Assembly: GCF_001887595.1 (NCBI RefSeq)
Contig: NZ_CP017480.1
Coordinates: 3,128,001-3,192,000 of the forward strand
From: Luteibacter rhizovicinus DSM 16549
GTDB lineage: Bacteria; Pseudomonadota; Gammaproteobacteria; Xanthomonadales; Rhodanobacteraceae
Length of the DNA stretch: 64,000 nucleotides
Direction: 5' to 3'
Within the stretch, counting starts at the first letter, position 1, and every line of letters begins with the position of its first letter. A program made the translations under genes and the position numbers. Positions 23,755 to 33,600 of this stretch are shown piece by piece. A model generated the notes under the pieces. That model was not told the DNA's origin and ran no database searches. It saw only the letters and a program-made list of their open reading frames with translations.

Positions 23755-24417
23755 ATGAGCCTGAAATTCCCCAACGGCGCCGTTTTCGGTATCTCGACCG
23801 CGATCGCCGTAGCCATCGCCGCCACTGCTGTCTCGAACGCGAATCCCGCTGTGGCCACGGTCCCGACCGGCTCGATCGATGAGGGTGATGTCCTCGTCCT
23901 CCTCTCCGACTGGGTCGACGCCAACAACACCGCCGTAGAGGCAGGCGCCGTCACCGTGGGCGCAAGCGATACCGTGAAACTCCTCGGTTTCGACTCGACC
24001 GACGTCTCCGCCTTCGAAGCCGGCAAGGCCAATGCTCGCTTGGCTGTCGCGTCTGGCTTCGTCGACTTCAGCCAGCAGGGCGACGTCTCCACCAGTGGCG
24101 GCGACCAGCAGTTCTGGACCGGCCAGTTCCTCGAGGCTGCCCGGCAAATCAGCGTCCCGACCGTGAAGAATGCGAAGGTCTTCACCATCCCGCTCTTCTT
24201 CGATCCGAAGCTGCCGTGGTACGCCGCAGCAAAATCGGCAGACCGCAAGCGTGAACCGCTCGTCCTTCGTTGCAAACTTCCCGACGGCGACGTCATCTAT
24301 CGCTACGGCTACCTGTCGTTTGACGCCGATCCGACCACGGCGGCCAACACCCCGATGGGCAATACGGCGACGTTCACTGCGCTCGGTGACTCCGTCCTGG
24401 TGGAGGCTGCAGCTTGA
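23755..24417 (+). CDS. Major tail tube protein
   Basis: A 220-residue protein starting MSLKFPNGAVFGISTAIAVA after GAGG. P-T-G-S-I-D-E-G-D-V-L-V-L-L-S-D-W and R-C-K-L-P-D-G-D-V-I-Y-R-Y-G are of the gpV-like tail tube type. Position directly before the two tail chaperone frames is diagnostic. It polymerises around the tape measure protein. Confidence 0.85.
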   Translation: MSLKFPNGAVFGISTAIAVAIAATAVSNANPAVATVPTGSIDEGDVLVLLSDWVDANNTAVEAGAVTVGASDTVKLLGFDSTDVSAFEAGKANARLAVASGFVDFSQQGDVSTSGGDQQFWTGQFLEAARQISVPTVKNAKVFTIPLFFDPKLPWYAAAKSADRKREPLVLRCKLPDGDVIYRYGYLSFDADPTTAANTPMGNTATFTALGDSVLVEAAA

Positions 24418-24716
24418 GCCTCAAGAAGGGCGCGGGCCCGAAACTGATCCCGGCCACCCTGACGATCACCGGACAGGGATCGTCCGACAAGCTCGACGTG
24501 ACCTACCACAACCGTAAGCAGTCGGAGATCCGCGAGCGCGTCGATAGCGGCGTCACCCTGGCTGCTCTGGTCGCATTCGTCGTCGAGTCCTGGGCGGCTG
24601 ACTTCGCGCTCACGGAAGAGGGGGTTATCGAGTTCGAGGACGAATATCCCGGCATCGTCGGCGCGGTGATGGAGGGTTTCCACACCTCGCGCCGGAAGGA
24701 GCTCGAAAAAAACTGA
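24414..24716 (+). CDS. Tail assembly chaperone, short form (gpG-like)
   Basis: A 100-residue protein with a TTG start overlapping the tail tube stop (TTGA). It contains V-V-E-S-W-A-A-D-F-A-L-T-E-E-G and ends R-R-K-E-L-E-K-N. It is followed without a new start by a second frame that ends at 25024. With the slippery site at 24707 this is the usual gpG / gpGT pair that loads the tape measure protein. Confidence 0.85.
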   Translation: MSLKKGAGPKLIPATLTITGQGSSDKLDVTYHNRKQSEIRERVDSGVTLAALVAFVVESWAADFALTEEGVIEFEDEYPGIVGAVMEGFHTSRRKELEKN

Positions 24717-25024
24717 TTGCCGCCACTCGGGCGCTTTACTGGAAGCGCCCGAGCGAGGCGGAGCTCGCGGGCACCGGCCTGAAACCCAAACACTACACCG
24801 AGCCTGACGTCCATGTCTGGCCCGAGGCGTGGGACGCCATCCAGTTCTTCACCAGGGTCTTGCGCCAATGGCGCGTGGGCCAGGGTGGCGCTTACGCGCT
24901 CGATTACCTCGTCGTGTTCCACGAACTCGACCGCCTGAACCTTCCCCCCGATCGCTACGACGAGATGCTCGCGCAACTGCGGGTCATCGAAGACGCGGCA
25001 CTCGAAGTTATCCACAAGGACTGA
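24414..25024 (+). CDS. Tail assembly chaperone, -1 frameshift product (gpGT-like, DUF1799 end)
   Basis: The frame from 24713 to 25024 encodes 103 residues with no suitable start codon: L-I-A-A-T-R-A-L-Y-W-K-R-P and, later, W-D-A-I-Q-F-F-T-R-V-L-R-Q-W and G-G-A-Y-A-L-D-Y. This resembles the DUF1799 tail chaperone family. Reading 24414-24713, slipping one base back and continuing to 25024 gives a protein of about 203 residues. Both forms are needed for tail assembly in lambda. Fusion is inferred from the slippery heptamer. Confidence 0.82.
24707..24713 (+). promoter_or_regulatory. Programmed -1 frameshift slippery site A-AAA-AAC
   Basis: Seven A then C at 24706-24713, in the zero frame GAA AAA AAC TGA. 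The heptamer A-AAA-AAC with the stop codon directly after it is a canonical -1 site. The downstream CTTTACTGG and GCGCCCGAGC-rich bases could pair to pause the ribosome. Confidence 0.85.
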
Positions 25025-25027
25025 GCA

Positions 25028-27631
25028 GTGACCGACCAAGAAAGCATTGGCACCGCCCGAATCGACGTCACGGTTAATACCGCGACGATGGATGTCGGGG
25101 TCGACACCGCCAAGCGGAAGGTTTCTGGTCTTGGCGCCGAAGCGGCAGCGCAGTTCGACAAGGCGAATGCCAGCACGAAGCGGTACGCCGATAGCCTGCT
25201 TCGCCAGGCGGACATGCTTGGCAAGACGCGGGCTGAGCAGATTGCATACAACGCCCAGATGAAAATCGGCGGCGATCTTGGCGACCAGATCGCCAAGAAG
25301 GCCCTCGCCAATCAGGCGGCCCTGACGAAGGCGACTGACGACTACGTCATGAGTGACAAGGCGCGCGCGGCAGCGATGCGCGGGGTGCCTGCCCAGGTTA
25401 CCGACATCGTTTCCGGCCTTGCGACGGGCCAGCGCCCGCTCTCTGTGCTTCTGCAGCAGGGTGGCCAGCTTAAAGACATGTTTGGGGGTGTCGTGCCCGC
25501 CGCGAAGGCGCTGGGTGCGTCCGTCCTCGGGCTGATTAACCCGGTCACGCTCCTCGGCGGTGCGGCTGTCGCCCTCTTCGCCGCGTGGAAGGGTGGAAGT
25601 GACGAACAGACCGCCTTTCAGAAGGCGATCATCAACACAGGCAACTACGCTAACACCACTGCGCAGCAGCTGCAGGCGATGGCCGCCGACCTAGGCGGGT
25701 CCAATGGCAAACAGCACGAGGCTGCCGGTGTCCTCGCCGAGGTGGCCGGATCGGGCAAATTCACGTCTGAGCAGCTTCGCCTGGTGGCATCGGCAGCCGT
25801 GGCCGCCGGCGATGGGGCAAGCGACCTCGTAGCGCAGTTCGCGAAGCTCGGCGATGCGCCCGTAAAGGCATCGGTTGAGCTCAATTCGACCATGCACTAC
25901 CTGACGGCCTCGACTTACGACCAGATCAAGTCGCTGGAGGACCAGGGCCGCACGCAAGAAGCGGCCACTCTGGCGATGCAGACGTACAGCGCGGCCGTCA
26001 TCAGCCGCACCAATGATGTAAAGGCGAACCTCGGCCTGCTGGAGAAGTCTTGGGCGGGCATTACCGGCGCGGCAAGGACCGCGTGGGACACGATGATGGA
26101 CGTTGGTCGCCCTCAGAGCGACCAGGCGAAGTTCGACGTCCTGTTCCAGAACCGCGATGCGGCGAAGACCCTCATTGACCGCGGCAAGGGCAGCATGAAC
26201 TTCCTGGGCAAGACGGCCCAGCAGTACTACGACGACGCCACGAAAGAGCTCGGCGCGATGCAGGATGCCAACGTCGCAGCTCAGAAAAAGGCCTCGCAGC
26301 AGGCGAACCTTCAGCAGGCCAATGACGCGGCCATCTCGCTGTCGCAGCAGGCGCAGCAGTACGAATCCGACGAGACGAAGCGTGCGCGCGAGATTGCGGC
26401 TATCCATCAGCAGGCCAATGACGCGATCGCGAAGGCAAACCTGGTAGGCGACAAGGCCCTGGCGGACAAGATTCGGGCAAGCGAAGCAGCCGCAGTCGCC
26501 GGGATCCAGTCCCGCGCGCCGAAGGATAAGGAAAAGGATCTGACGATTGACCTTTCCTCGGTTTGGAAGGACATGACTGACCAGATCGAAAAGAACATTT
26601 CGGCCGACAAGAAGGAGATCGAGCAGCGTGCGCGGGCGACCATCGAGCTCAATTCCTACCGCGAGGCGATGGAGCAGCGCCTCAAGACCGACAAGCAGGC
26701 CCTGGACCTTCAGGTGCAGAGCCTGGGTATGGGGCAGCACCAGATTGATCTCCAGCGGCAGCTTCTGGACGTCCAGAAGGACGCCGACCGTGACCTTGCC
26801 AAGCTCAACGAACCGTCGAACCGACGCACACTGACTGACGACGAGTACCAGTCGCGTCTCCAGGCGATCAAGGAGTATGAGGATCAGCGCACCCAGCTGA
26901 TCTACGACGCCGATGCGAAGGTTCAGGCGGCGCGGGGTGACTGGACCAACGGCGCGAAGCGCGCGATTGCGGATATTCAGTACGACGCTTCTGACACGGC
27001 GGCCAGCGTAGGCAACCTGGTCCAGAGTACCTATGGGAGCTTGTCGGACTTCATCGTCAACGCGGCGACCACTGGCAAGGCCAGCATCAAGGACCTGGTG
27101 TCGTCGATCCTGAAGGAAGTGGCTCGCCTCGAAGCCAACAAGGCTGCGGCATCGCTGCTTAGCTATGGCATCAGCTACCTGACCGGAAGCGGCTATGGCG
27201 GCACGGGTGGGAGCGGCGGTGTCGACTACAACTCGTCTGGCTTCGTCTCTCACGTGTACGCGAAGGGTGGGGTCGTCGACGGCGCTGCTCTCTCGAGCTA
27301 TTCGAACAGCATCGTCGATCGCCCGACGACCTTCGCCTTCGCCCGAGGTGCAGGCCTGATGGGCGAGGCCGGCCCCGAGGCGATCATCCCACTCACGCGG
27401 ACTGCCGACGGCAAGCTCGGCGTCAAGCAGGTCGGTGGCGGCGGAAGCGCCGGGGATGGGGTGAGCGTCAGTGTTGTCGTGAACGCGGATGGCAGCAGCG
27501 ATGTCTCCACACAGGGCGATGACGCGCGCTTCGGCCAGCAGCTCGGCGACGCCATCAAGGCCACGGTGAAACAGGAACTGGCCATGGCAATGCGGCCCGG
27601 CGGCGCACTGTGGCGGAGGCAGCCGGCATGA
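25028..27631 (+). CDS. Tape measure protein (lambda gpH-like)
   Basis: An 867-residue protein with GTG start and AAGGA upstream. The N-terminal domain contains RGVPAQVTDIVSGLATGQRP and L-L-Q-Q-G-G-Q-L-K-D-M-F-G-G, hallmarks of the lambda gpH tape measure family. Next come a hydrophobic stretch (L-I-N-P-V-T-L-L-G-G-A-A-V-A-L-F-A), long coiled coils and a C-terminal G-E-A-G-P-E-A-I-I-P-L-T. Its length sets tail length, which by residue count would be about 130 nm, close to lambda. Confidence 0.95.
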   Translation: MTDQESIGTARIDVTVNTATMDVGVDTAKRKVSGLGAEAAAQFDKANASTKRYADSLLRQADMLGKTRAEQIAYNAQMKIGGDLGDQIAKKALANQAALTKATDDYVMSDKARAAAMRGVPAQVTDIVSGLATGQRPLSVLLQQGGQLKDMFGGVVPAAKALGASVLGLINPVTLLGGAAVALFAAWKGGSDEQTAFQKAIINTGNYANTTAQQLQAMAADLGGSNGKQHEAAGVLAEVAGSGKFTSEQLRLVASAAVAAGDGASDLVAQFAKLGDAPVKASVELNSTMHYLTASTYDQIKSLEDQGRTQEAATLAMQTYSAAVISRTNDVKANLGLLEKSWAGITGAARTAWDTMMDVGRPQSDQAKFDVLFQNRDAAKTLIDRGKGSMNFLGKTAQQYYDDATKELGAMQDANVAAQKKASQQANLQQANDAAISLSQQAQQYESDETKRAREIAAIHQQANDAIAKANLVGDKALADKIRASEAAAVAGIQSRAPKDKEKDLTIDLSSVWKDMTDQIEKNISADKKEIEQRARATIELNSYREAMEQRLKTDKQALDLQVQSLGMGQHQIDLQRQLLDVQKDADRDLAKLNEPSNRRTLTDDEYQSRLQAIKEYEDQRTQLIYDADAKVQAARGDWTNGAKRAIADIQYDASDTAASVGNLVQSTYGSLSDFIVNAATTGKASIKDLVSSILKEVARLEANKAAASLLSYGISYLTGSGYGGTGGSGGVDYNSSGFVSHVYAKGGVVDGAALSSYSNSIVDRPTTFAFARGAGLMGEAGPEAIIPLTRTADGKLGVKQVGGGGSAGDGVSVSVVVNADGSSDVSTQGDDARFGQQLGDAIKATVKQELAMAMRPGGALWRRQPA

Positions 27632-27960
27632 CCGATACCTTCACCTGGGCGACCCAGGCTGGGAACACCGGAACGGAGACAGGATCAGTCCTTGAAAGCA
27701 AGTATGGCGACGGATATCGGGCCATCGTCGCCAATGGCATCGATCCTCTGTCGCGCTCGTGGCCGTTCGCCTGGACAGGCCGGTGGCAGGACGTTTTCGC
27801 CATGCGCGACTTTCTCCGCGCACACATCGGGGTCCCGTTTTACTGGACCGCACCACGAGACGTGCAGCAGCTCTATACCTGCAAGGATTGGCAGGTTCGC
27901 GACGTTGGCGGCCCGGTTTACACCATCTCGGGCACGTTCGAGCAGTTCAACGCGTCATGA
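27628..27960 (+). CDS. Minor tail protein M-like
   Basis: A 110-residue protein starting MTDTFTWATQAGNTGTETGS at the tape measure stop (4-bp overlap). K-Y-G-D-G-Y-R-A-I-V-A-N-G-I-D is the pattern of lambda gpM and related distal tail proteins. Gene order H-M-L-K-I-J supports it. Confidence 0.9.
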   Translation: MTDTFTWATQAGNTGTETGSVLESKYGDGYRAIVANGIDPLSRSWPFAWTGRWQDVFAMRDFLRAHIGVPFYWTAPRDVQQLYTCKDWQVRDVGGPVYTISGTFEQFNAS

Positions 27961-28664
27961 CGATCTTTGCCGACATTCAGACCCTTTCGCCTGGTGCTTG
28001 GGTGGAGCTGTTCGAGATCGACGCGCGTTCGATCACTGGTGGCGGAGCTGGCGACATCCTCCGCTTCCACGGCTATACCCGGGTAGGCCAGATTTTCTGG
28101 CAGGGGAACGCATACGACCCCTGGCCGATCACGACCCAGGGCTTCAAGGTGGATCCAGATCAGCCGCCCGTGCCGACTCTGTCCGCGGGCAACATCAACG
28201 GTCGCATGACGGCCCTTTGCCTCGCCTTCCAAGACCTTGTGGGCGCTCGGCTGACGCGCCGCCGCACGCTGGGTAAGTACCTCGACGCCGTCAACTTCCC
28301 CGAAGGGAACCCGACCGCCGACCCGGAGCAGGAGATTCCACCTGAGCTGTGGTTCATCGAGCGAAGGTCGGCTGAGGATTCAACTCAGGTCACGTGGGAG
28401 CTAGCGAGCCCGATGGACTTCGGCGGCCGTCAGTTGCCGGCACGACAGATCATCGCGAACGTGTGCAGCTGGCTGATCAAGGGTGGCTATCGCGGCCCCT
28501 ACTGCGGGTACACAGGCCCCGCAGTAGCCCAGGCAGACGACACGCCTACCGACGATCCGGTGCTCGATGCCTGCGGTGGCCGCCTGAGGTCCTGTCGCCT
28601 GCGCTTCGGCGAGAACAACGAACTTCCCTATGGCTCGTACCCGGCAGCAACGTTGATTAAGTGA
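27957..28664 (+). CDS. Minor tail protein L-like
   Basis: A 235-residue protein starting MTIFADIQTLSPGAWVELFE. Four Cys near the C-terminus (N-V-C-S-W, P-Y-C-G-Y-T-G, D-A-C-G-G, S-C-R-L-R-F-G) correspond to the residues that bind an iron-sulphur cluster in lambda gpL. It joins the tail tip to the tube. It overlaps M and K genes by 4 bp or less. Confidence 0.92.
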   Translation: MTIFADIQTLSPGAWVELFEIDARSITGGGAGDILRFHGYTRVGQIFWQGNAYDPWPITTQGFKVDPDQPPVPTLSAGNINGRMTALCLAFQDLVGARLTRRRTLGKYLDAVNFPEGNPTADPEQEIPPELWFIERRSAEDSTQVTWELASPMDFGGRQLPARQIIANVCSWLIKGGYRGPYCGYTGPAVAQADDTPTDDPVLDACGGRLRSCRLRFGENNELPYGSYPAATLIK

Positions 28665-29389
28665 TGAAACTAACGACGCAAGACGACATCCACGCGCACG
28701 CGCTGGCCGAGTACCCGCGGGAGTCCTGCGGTGTCATCGTGGTTCGGAAGGGCCGTGAACGGTACATAGCCTGTCAAAATATAGCTGAGACGCCCTCTGA
28801 TCACTTCCGTCTGTCCCCGCAGGACGTCGCGGCGGCTGAAGGTGAGGGTGAGCTTACGGCGGTCGTCCACTCGCATCCGAATGTAGCGGCGCGGCCGTCG
28901 GAGGCTGACCTGGTAGGTTGCGAGCACTCGGAATTGCCGTGGGTGATCGTGAGCGTCATGCCGGGGCCGGTGGTCGCCGACACGCAGGTGATCCAGCCCA
29001 GCGGATATGCGGCGCCGCTTGTTGGACGGAGCTGGGCTCACGGTGTGCTCGACTGCTGGGCTCTATGCCGCGACTGGTACGCACGCGAGCGTGCCATCGT
29101 CCTGCCCGACCCTGAGCGGGCCGATAACTGGTGGGACGACGGCAGCAGCGATCTCTACGGCGACGCTGCCATGCAGGCCGCAGGATTTACGAAGGTCGAA
29201 CTGAAGGACATCGCCGAGGGCGATCTTGTCCTTATGCAAATTCGGTCCAAGAACCTGGTTCCAAATCACGCGGCGATCTACCTCGGCGGTGGCCACATAC
29301 TGCATCACCTCTACGACCGCCTGAGCTCGCGCGACGTCTATGGCGGTTACTGGCAGGAGGTCACCCGCTCGGTGTGGCGCCTGGTGTAA
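28664..29389 (+). CDS. Tail tip protein K-like, MPN plus NlpC/P60 domains
   Basis: A 241-residue protein with two peptidase-like domains. The N-terminal JAB/MPN domain has E-S-C-G-V and V-H-S-H-P-N with a later S-E-A-D. The C-terminal NlpC/P60 domain has the catalytic Cys in H-G-V-L-D-C-W-A-L and the His in N-H-A-A-I-Y-L. Lambda gpK has the same pair. It probably cuts peptidoglycan or helps form the tip. A GTG at 28661, in a 4-bp GTGA overlap, is an alternative start. Confidence 0.93.
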   Translation: MKLTTQDDIHAHALAEYPRESCGVIVVRKGRERYIACQNIAETPSDHFRLSPQDVAAAEGEGELTAVVHSHPNVAARPSEADLVGCEHSELPWVIVSVMPGPVVADTQVIQPSGYAAPLVGRSWAHGVLDCWALCRDWYARERAIVLPDPERADNWWDDGSSDLYGDAAMQAAGFTKVELKDIAEGDLVLMQIRSKNLVPNHAAIYLGGGHILHHLYDRLSSRDVYGGYWQEVTRSVWRLV

Positions 29390-29416
29390 CCTGCCGCCTC
29401 TGACCAAGGGGGCGAC

Positions 29417-29848
29417 ATGCGTAAGGGAATTGTTTTCGTTTCCATCCTGGCGATCGCCTTGTCGGCGTGTGCCACCAAGCCACCGAAGGCCGGCCAGCTG
29501 CGTACGCCAACGGCTGACAGACTGATCGGCCTCCAGGCACGCGCCCCCGACGATGCGTCCGTCGTGGTCACCCGCGACGTGGGCTACAGCGGCTCGGGCT
29601 GCTACGCCGCAGTCTTCGTCGACGGGGTCGTGGTGGGCAAGCTGGGAACCGGCGAGCGCGCAAGCTTCTATATGCCGGCTGGTGAGCACGTCCTTGGCAC
29701 GTGGAATACAGGTTCAGGGCTCTGCGGCTACCGCGAGGGACAGGACCGAAGGGAAACCAACGTCGTTCTGAAGCCTGGCGACGTGAAGCGGTACCGAATA
29801 CTGATCAATCAAAGTGGCGTCGAGATCGCTCCAACGACCTTGGACTGA
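29417..29848 (+). CDS. Phage-carried lipoprotein
   Basis: A 143-residue protein with a signal ending in lipobox L-S-A-C-A (residues 16-20), so it should be a lipoprotein. The mature part has G-C-Y-A-A-V-F-V-D-G-V-V-V-G-K-L and G-L-C-G-Y, a pattern seen in small membrane-anchored proteins of unknown role. A terminator follows at 29868. It sits between tail genes K and I, a frequent moron site, and may block superinfection at the envelope. Confidence 0.8.
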   Translation: MRKGIVFVSILAIALSACATKPPKAGQLRTPTADRLIGLQARAPDDASVVVTRDVGYSGSGCYAAVFVDGVVVGKLGTGERASFYMPAGEHVLGTWNTGSGLCGYREGQDRRETNVVLKPGDVKRYRILINQSGVEIAPTTLD

Positions 29849-29867
29849 CCTCTCGCGACACCAAACA

Positions 29868-29893
29868 GCCCCGCTCACAAGCGGGGCTTTTTT
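29868..29893 (+). terminator. Rho-independent terminator after the lipoprotein gene
   Basis: Stem GCCCCGCT/AGCGGGGC (29868-29875 and 29880-29887), loop CACA, six T. It makes the lipoprotein a separable unit inside the tail operon. Confidence 0.85.
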
Positions 29894-29904
29894 ATGGGCG
29901 AGAT

Positions 29905-30588
29905 ATGACCGCGACCACCATTCTTCTATCGGGCCAGATGCGAAAGCGCTTCGGCCGGTCGTTCAAACTTCACCTCGAGACAAAGACGCCCGCCGAGGCC
30001 ATCCGAGCCCTATGCACCATGGTGGACGGCTTCAGGCAGTTCCTCATGGAGGGTATGGACCGAGGCATCGAGTTTGCCATCTGGCGCGGCGAGGGCGCGA
30101 ACGCCGAGAACATCGGTCGCGAGCAGATGCGCGAGCCGGCCGGCTCGGTGATTCGAATCGCCCCTGTGCATGCTGGGGCCAAGAATGGCGGAGTCCTGAC
30201 AACGATCGTTGGCGCCGTGCTCGTATTCATCGGCTTCGCCATCTCGGGTTTCTCGTTCGGAACTCTGTCGCCATTGGGCGCGATCTTCGTCACGGCTGGC
30301 ATTGGCATGATCGCCGGTGGCGTCGTGCAGCTGCTTAGCCCACAGCCCAAGCTGGCGAAGCAGGGGGCCGATTCGGCGGACAACCAGGCGAGCTACGTCT
30401 TCAACGGACCGGTCAATACGACTGCCCAGGGCGGCTGTGTCCCCGTGCTGTACGGCGGCCCGATGGAAATTGGATCGACAGTCATTTCGGCAGGTATTGA
30501 GGCTTCCGACTATAGCTCGCGGCACTCGAATATCGGCTTCGGCACGGCATTCGGCGGATCTAAAGCATCTCCGTACGACCCGGACTGA
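29905..30588 (+). CDS. Tail assembly protein I-like
   Basis: A 227-residue protein starting MTATTILLSGQMRKRFGRSF. It has a ubiquitin-like N-terminal domain, then two hydrophobic stretches (G-A-V-L-V-F-I-G-F-A-I-S-G-F and I-F-V-T-A-G-I-G-M-I-A-G-G-V-V-Q-L-L) and a C-terminal N-T-T-A-Q-G-G-C-V-P-V-L-Y-G, all as in lambda gpI. It helps form the tail tip with J. Confidence 0.92.
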   Translation: MTATTILLSGQMRKRFGRSFKLHLETKTPAEAIRALCTMVDGFRQFLMEGMDRGIEFAIWRGEGANAENIGREQMREPAGSVIRIAPVHAGAKNGGVLTTIVGAVLVFIGFAISGFSFGTLSPLGAIFVTAGIGMIAGGVVQLLSPQPKLAKQGADSADNQASYVFNGPVNTTAQGGCVPVLYGGPMEIGSTVISAGIEASDYSSRHSNIGFGTAFGGSKASPYDPD

Positions 30589-30612
30589 CGGGGCGCACGC
30601 GCATACCACCCA

Positions 30613-30635
30613 GGCCCGCCATGAGCGGGCCTTTT
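30613..30635 (+). terminator. Hairpin with T run between I and J
   Basis: GGCCCGC (30613-30619), loop CATGA, GCGGGCC (30625-30631), then TTTT. Placed just before the J gene. Confidence 0.65.
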
Positions 30636-30648
30636 CTTTGGGACCTCC

Positions 30649-33600
30649 ATGGGCCTTGATCGCATCATCGGCGCAAAGGGCGGCTCTGCGGCGCGCACCC
30701 CTGTCGAAGCGCCGGACACGCTGCGCTCTATTTCCTACTTCCAGATCGAGGACGCGCTTTCAGAAGGAGAGATCGTTGGGCTGGTGAACGGCCTCCAATC
30801 GGTGAAGCTGGACGGCACGCCTGTAGCCAACGCCGATGGGACGTTGAACTTCACCGGCGTCTCGGTCCAGTTCCGGAGCGGAACGCAGGATCAGTCTTAC
30901 GTCCCCGGCTACGGATCGGTAAAGAACGAGATAGCCATATCGACAGAGCTGAAGTCGATCACGCCGTGGGTGCGATCGGTCGACAATATCGAGCTCTCCG
31001 CCGTATCGCTGACGCTTCAGGTGGATGCGCTACAGAAAAGCGATAGCTCGAATGGCGACATCAACGGCTACCTGATTTCCTTCGCGATCGATATATCGAC
31101 CGATGGGGGCGCCTACGACACCGTCGTCAATGGCGCATTCAACGGCAAGGCGAGTGGTCCCTACCAGAGGACTATCCGTGTGGACCTTCCGCCGGCAGTG
31201 ACGGGATGGAACGTTCGTGTCCGCCGGCTGACGCCCAACGCCAACAGCGCGACGGTAGCTGATACCACGCGCATCGTGTCGATGACCGAAATAATCGATA
31301 CGAAGCTGCGCTACCCGAACACCGCCTACATCGCGATCAGCGGTGATGCCTCGCAGTTCTCGAATATCCCCGCGCGCTCCTATGTGTGCTGGGGGCGCCT
31401 CATCCGGGTGCCGACCAACTATGACCCGCAGACGCGCGCCTATTCTGGCATCTGGGACGGGTCATTCAAGATCGCCTGGACGAACAATCCCGCGTGGATC
31501 GTGTACGACATGATCGTTCAGGACCGCTTCGGTCTGGGCGACCTGGTCGATGCGTCCCTGCTCGGCAAGTGGGAGCTGTACCGGATTGCCCAGTACTGCG
31601 ACCAGCTTGTGCCGGATGGGAAGGGTGGCCAGGAGCCGCGCTTCACCTGCACGGTGTACTTGCAGTCGCGGGCGGACGCTTTTCGCCTGATGGGCGACCT
31701 TGCGTCAGTCTTCAGCGGGGTGACGTACTGGATGGGTGGCGCGATCACAACGATCGCCGATATGCCGCAGGATCCGGTCTATACCTACAACGCGACGAAC
31801 GTGATCGACAGTCGATTCACCTACCAGTCGAGCGCCCGAAAGACGCGCTTCTCCACGGCACTCGTCACGTACAACGACCCGACGAACAGCTACAAGCAGG
31901 TTCCTGAGTACGTGCAAGACGCCGCGGCTATCGCTCGCTACGGCGTCCAACAGACGGAGTTCGTGGCCTTCGGGTGCACGAGCCAGGGGCAGGCGCACCG
32001 CCGCGGTCTGTGGGCGATTACGACCAGCCAGTATGAGACGGATTCGGTCGTCTTCTCGGTGGGCCTCGATGGGCTGAGGGCGGCACCTGGCCAAATCATC
32101 CGTGTGCAGGACCCGGCGCGCGCCGGCTTCCGGCAGGGTGGCCGCATCAGTGCCGCTACGGTTACGAAGGTTACGGTCGATCGCTCACCAGGCGAAGTGG
32201 CCGTGGGCGATACCCTGACGATTCACCTGCCCACAGGTACGGCCGAGACCCGGACGATCAGCCTTATCGATGGCCGGGACCTCCATGTCAGCCAGGCTTT
32301 CACCGAGGCACCGGTGAGCCAGTCCGTCTGGACGGTAGAGAGCTCGACGCTGGCGAACCAGACCTTTCGCATCCTCAATGTTTCTGAGGACAGCAGCCAG
32401 GGCGCGATCTCGTTCACGATCAGCGCGGTGCAGCACAACGCGAGCAAGTTCGCCCATATCGACAACGGCGCGGTGATCCAGATCCCGCCGATCAGCAAGC
32501 TGCCCACCGGCGTACAGCCGCCACCGACCAACGTGCGCGTGTCCAGCCACCAGGTGGTGGAGCAGGGCATCGCGAACAACGTGATGACCATCGAGTGGGA
32601 CGCGGCCACCAGTGCAGCGAGCTACAAGGTCGAATGGCAGAAGGACAATGGCCAGTGGATCCAGGCTGGAACCGTGAGCACGACCTCGATCGACGTCGTC
32701 GGCATCTACACCGGCACCTATGTGGCTCGGGTGACAGCCTTCAACAACGGCAACACGCCATCGTTGACCGCCTTCAGCGCGGCGACGCCTGTCCTCGGCA
32801 AGACTGGTGCACCGCCGCGCCTGGCCAGCCTGACCACCAGCAGCCTGATCTTCGGCATTGGCATCAACTGGGCATTCCCCGAAGGCGTTACTGACACGCA
32901 GCGCACCGAGATCTGGGCGAGCACGAACGCGGTTCGTCCAGATGCCGAGGGAACGATTTCCTACCACATGGGCGACTTCGCGTACCCAACGACCGCGACG
33001 GAGCTGCACGGCCTCTCGGCGGGCGTCTCCCTCTTCTTCTGGGGGCGGATGGTCGATAAGGCCGGCAATGTCGGCCCCTGGTATCCCGAGGCGGGTGCGG
33101 TGAACGGGCAGTCGAGCAGCGATGCCTCGGACATCCTTCAGTACCTGACCGGGCAGATCACCAAGAGCCAACTCGGCTCTGAGCTGCTGGCCACGATCGC
33201 TTCGGTCGATGACCTACAGAGCTTCATCTCGCCGCCGCCGGAGTGGGCGTCAGACGTCGCGTATCCCCTTGGTGGCTTCGTAAGCCACGACGGGCACCTC
33301 TGGACCGCGCTCGTGGCTGTGGCCGCCGGCGGCGCGGAGCCTGGCACGGACGGAACGGTATGGCGCGACGTCGGCAATATCACGCAGACCGCCGCTGGTC
33401 TCGCCCTGCAGATGTCGCAGGTAAACCTAACCGTCGAAACGCTCGATGGCGTCGTGCAGTCGACGGCAGAGAAGACCGACTCGGTCTACGCGCAGGTCAA
33501 TCCCCCATCGATTGGGAACCTTCCCGGCGCCGCTGGCGATCCTTCGCAGATTCCGTGGGCTGGCTACTACGTCCAGACGCTGGCTCGCGTGTCCGGCGAT

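Noticed and set aside
25691..27253. A 520-codon minus-strand frame over the tape measure gene
   Set aside because: Antisense shadow. The plus strand carries clear tape measure motifs.
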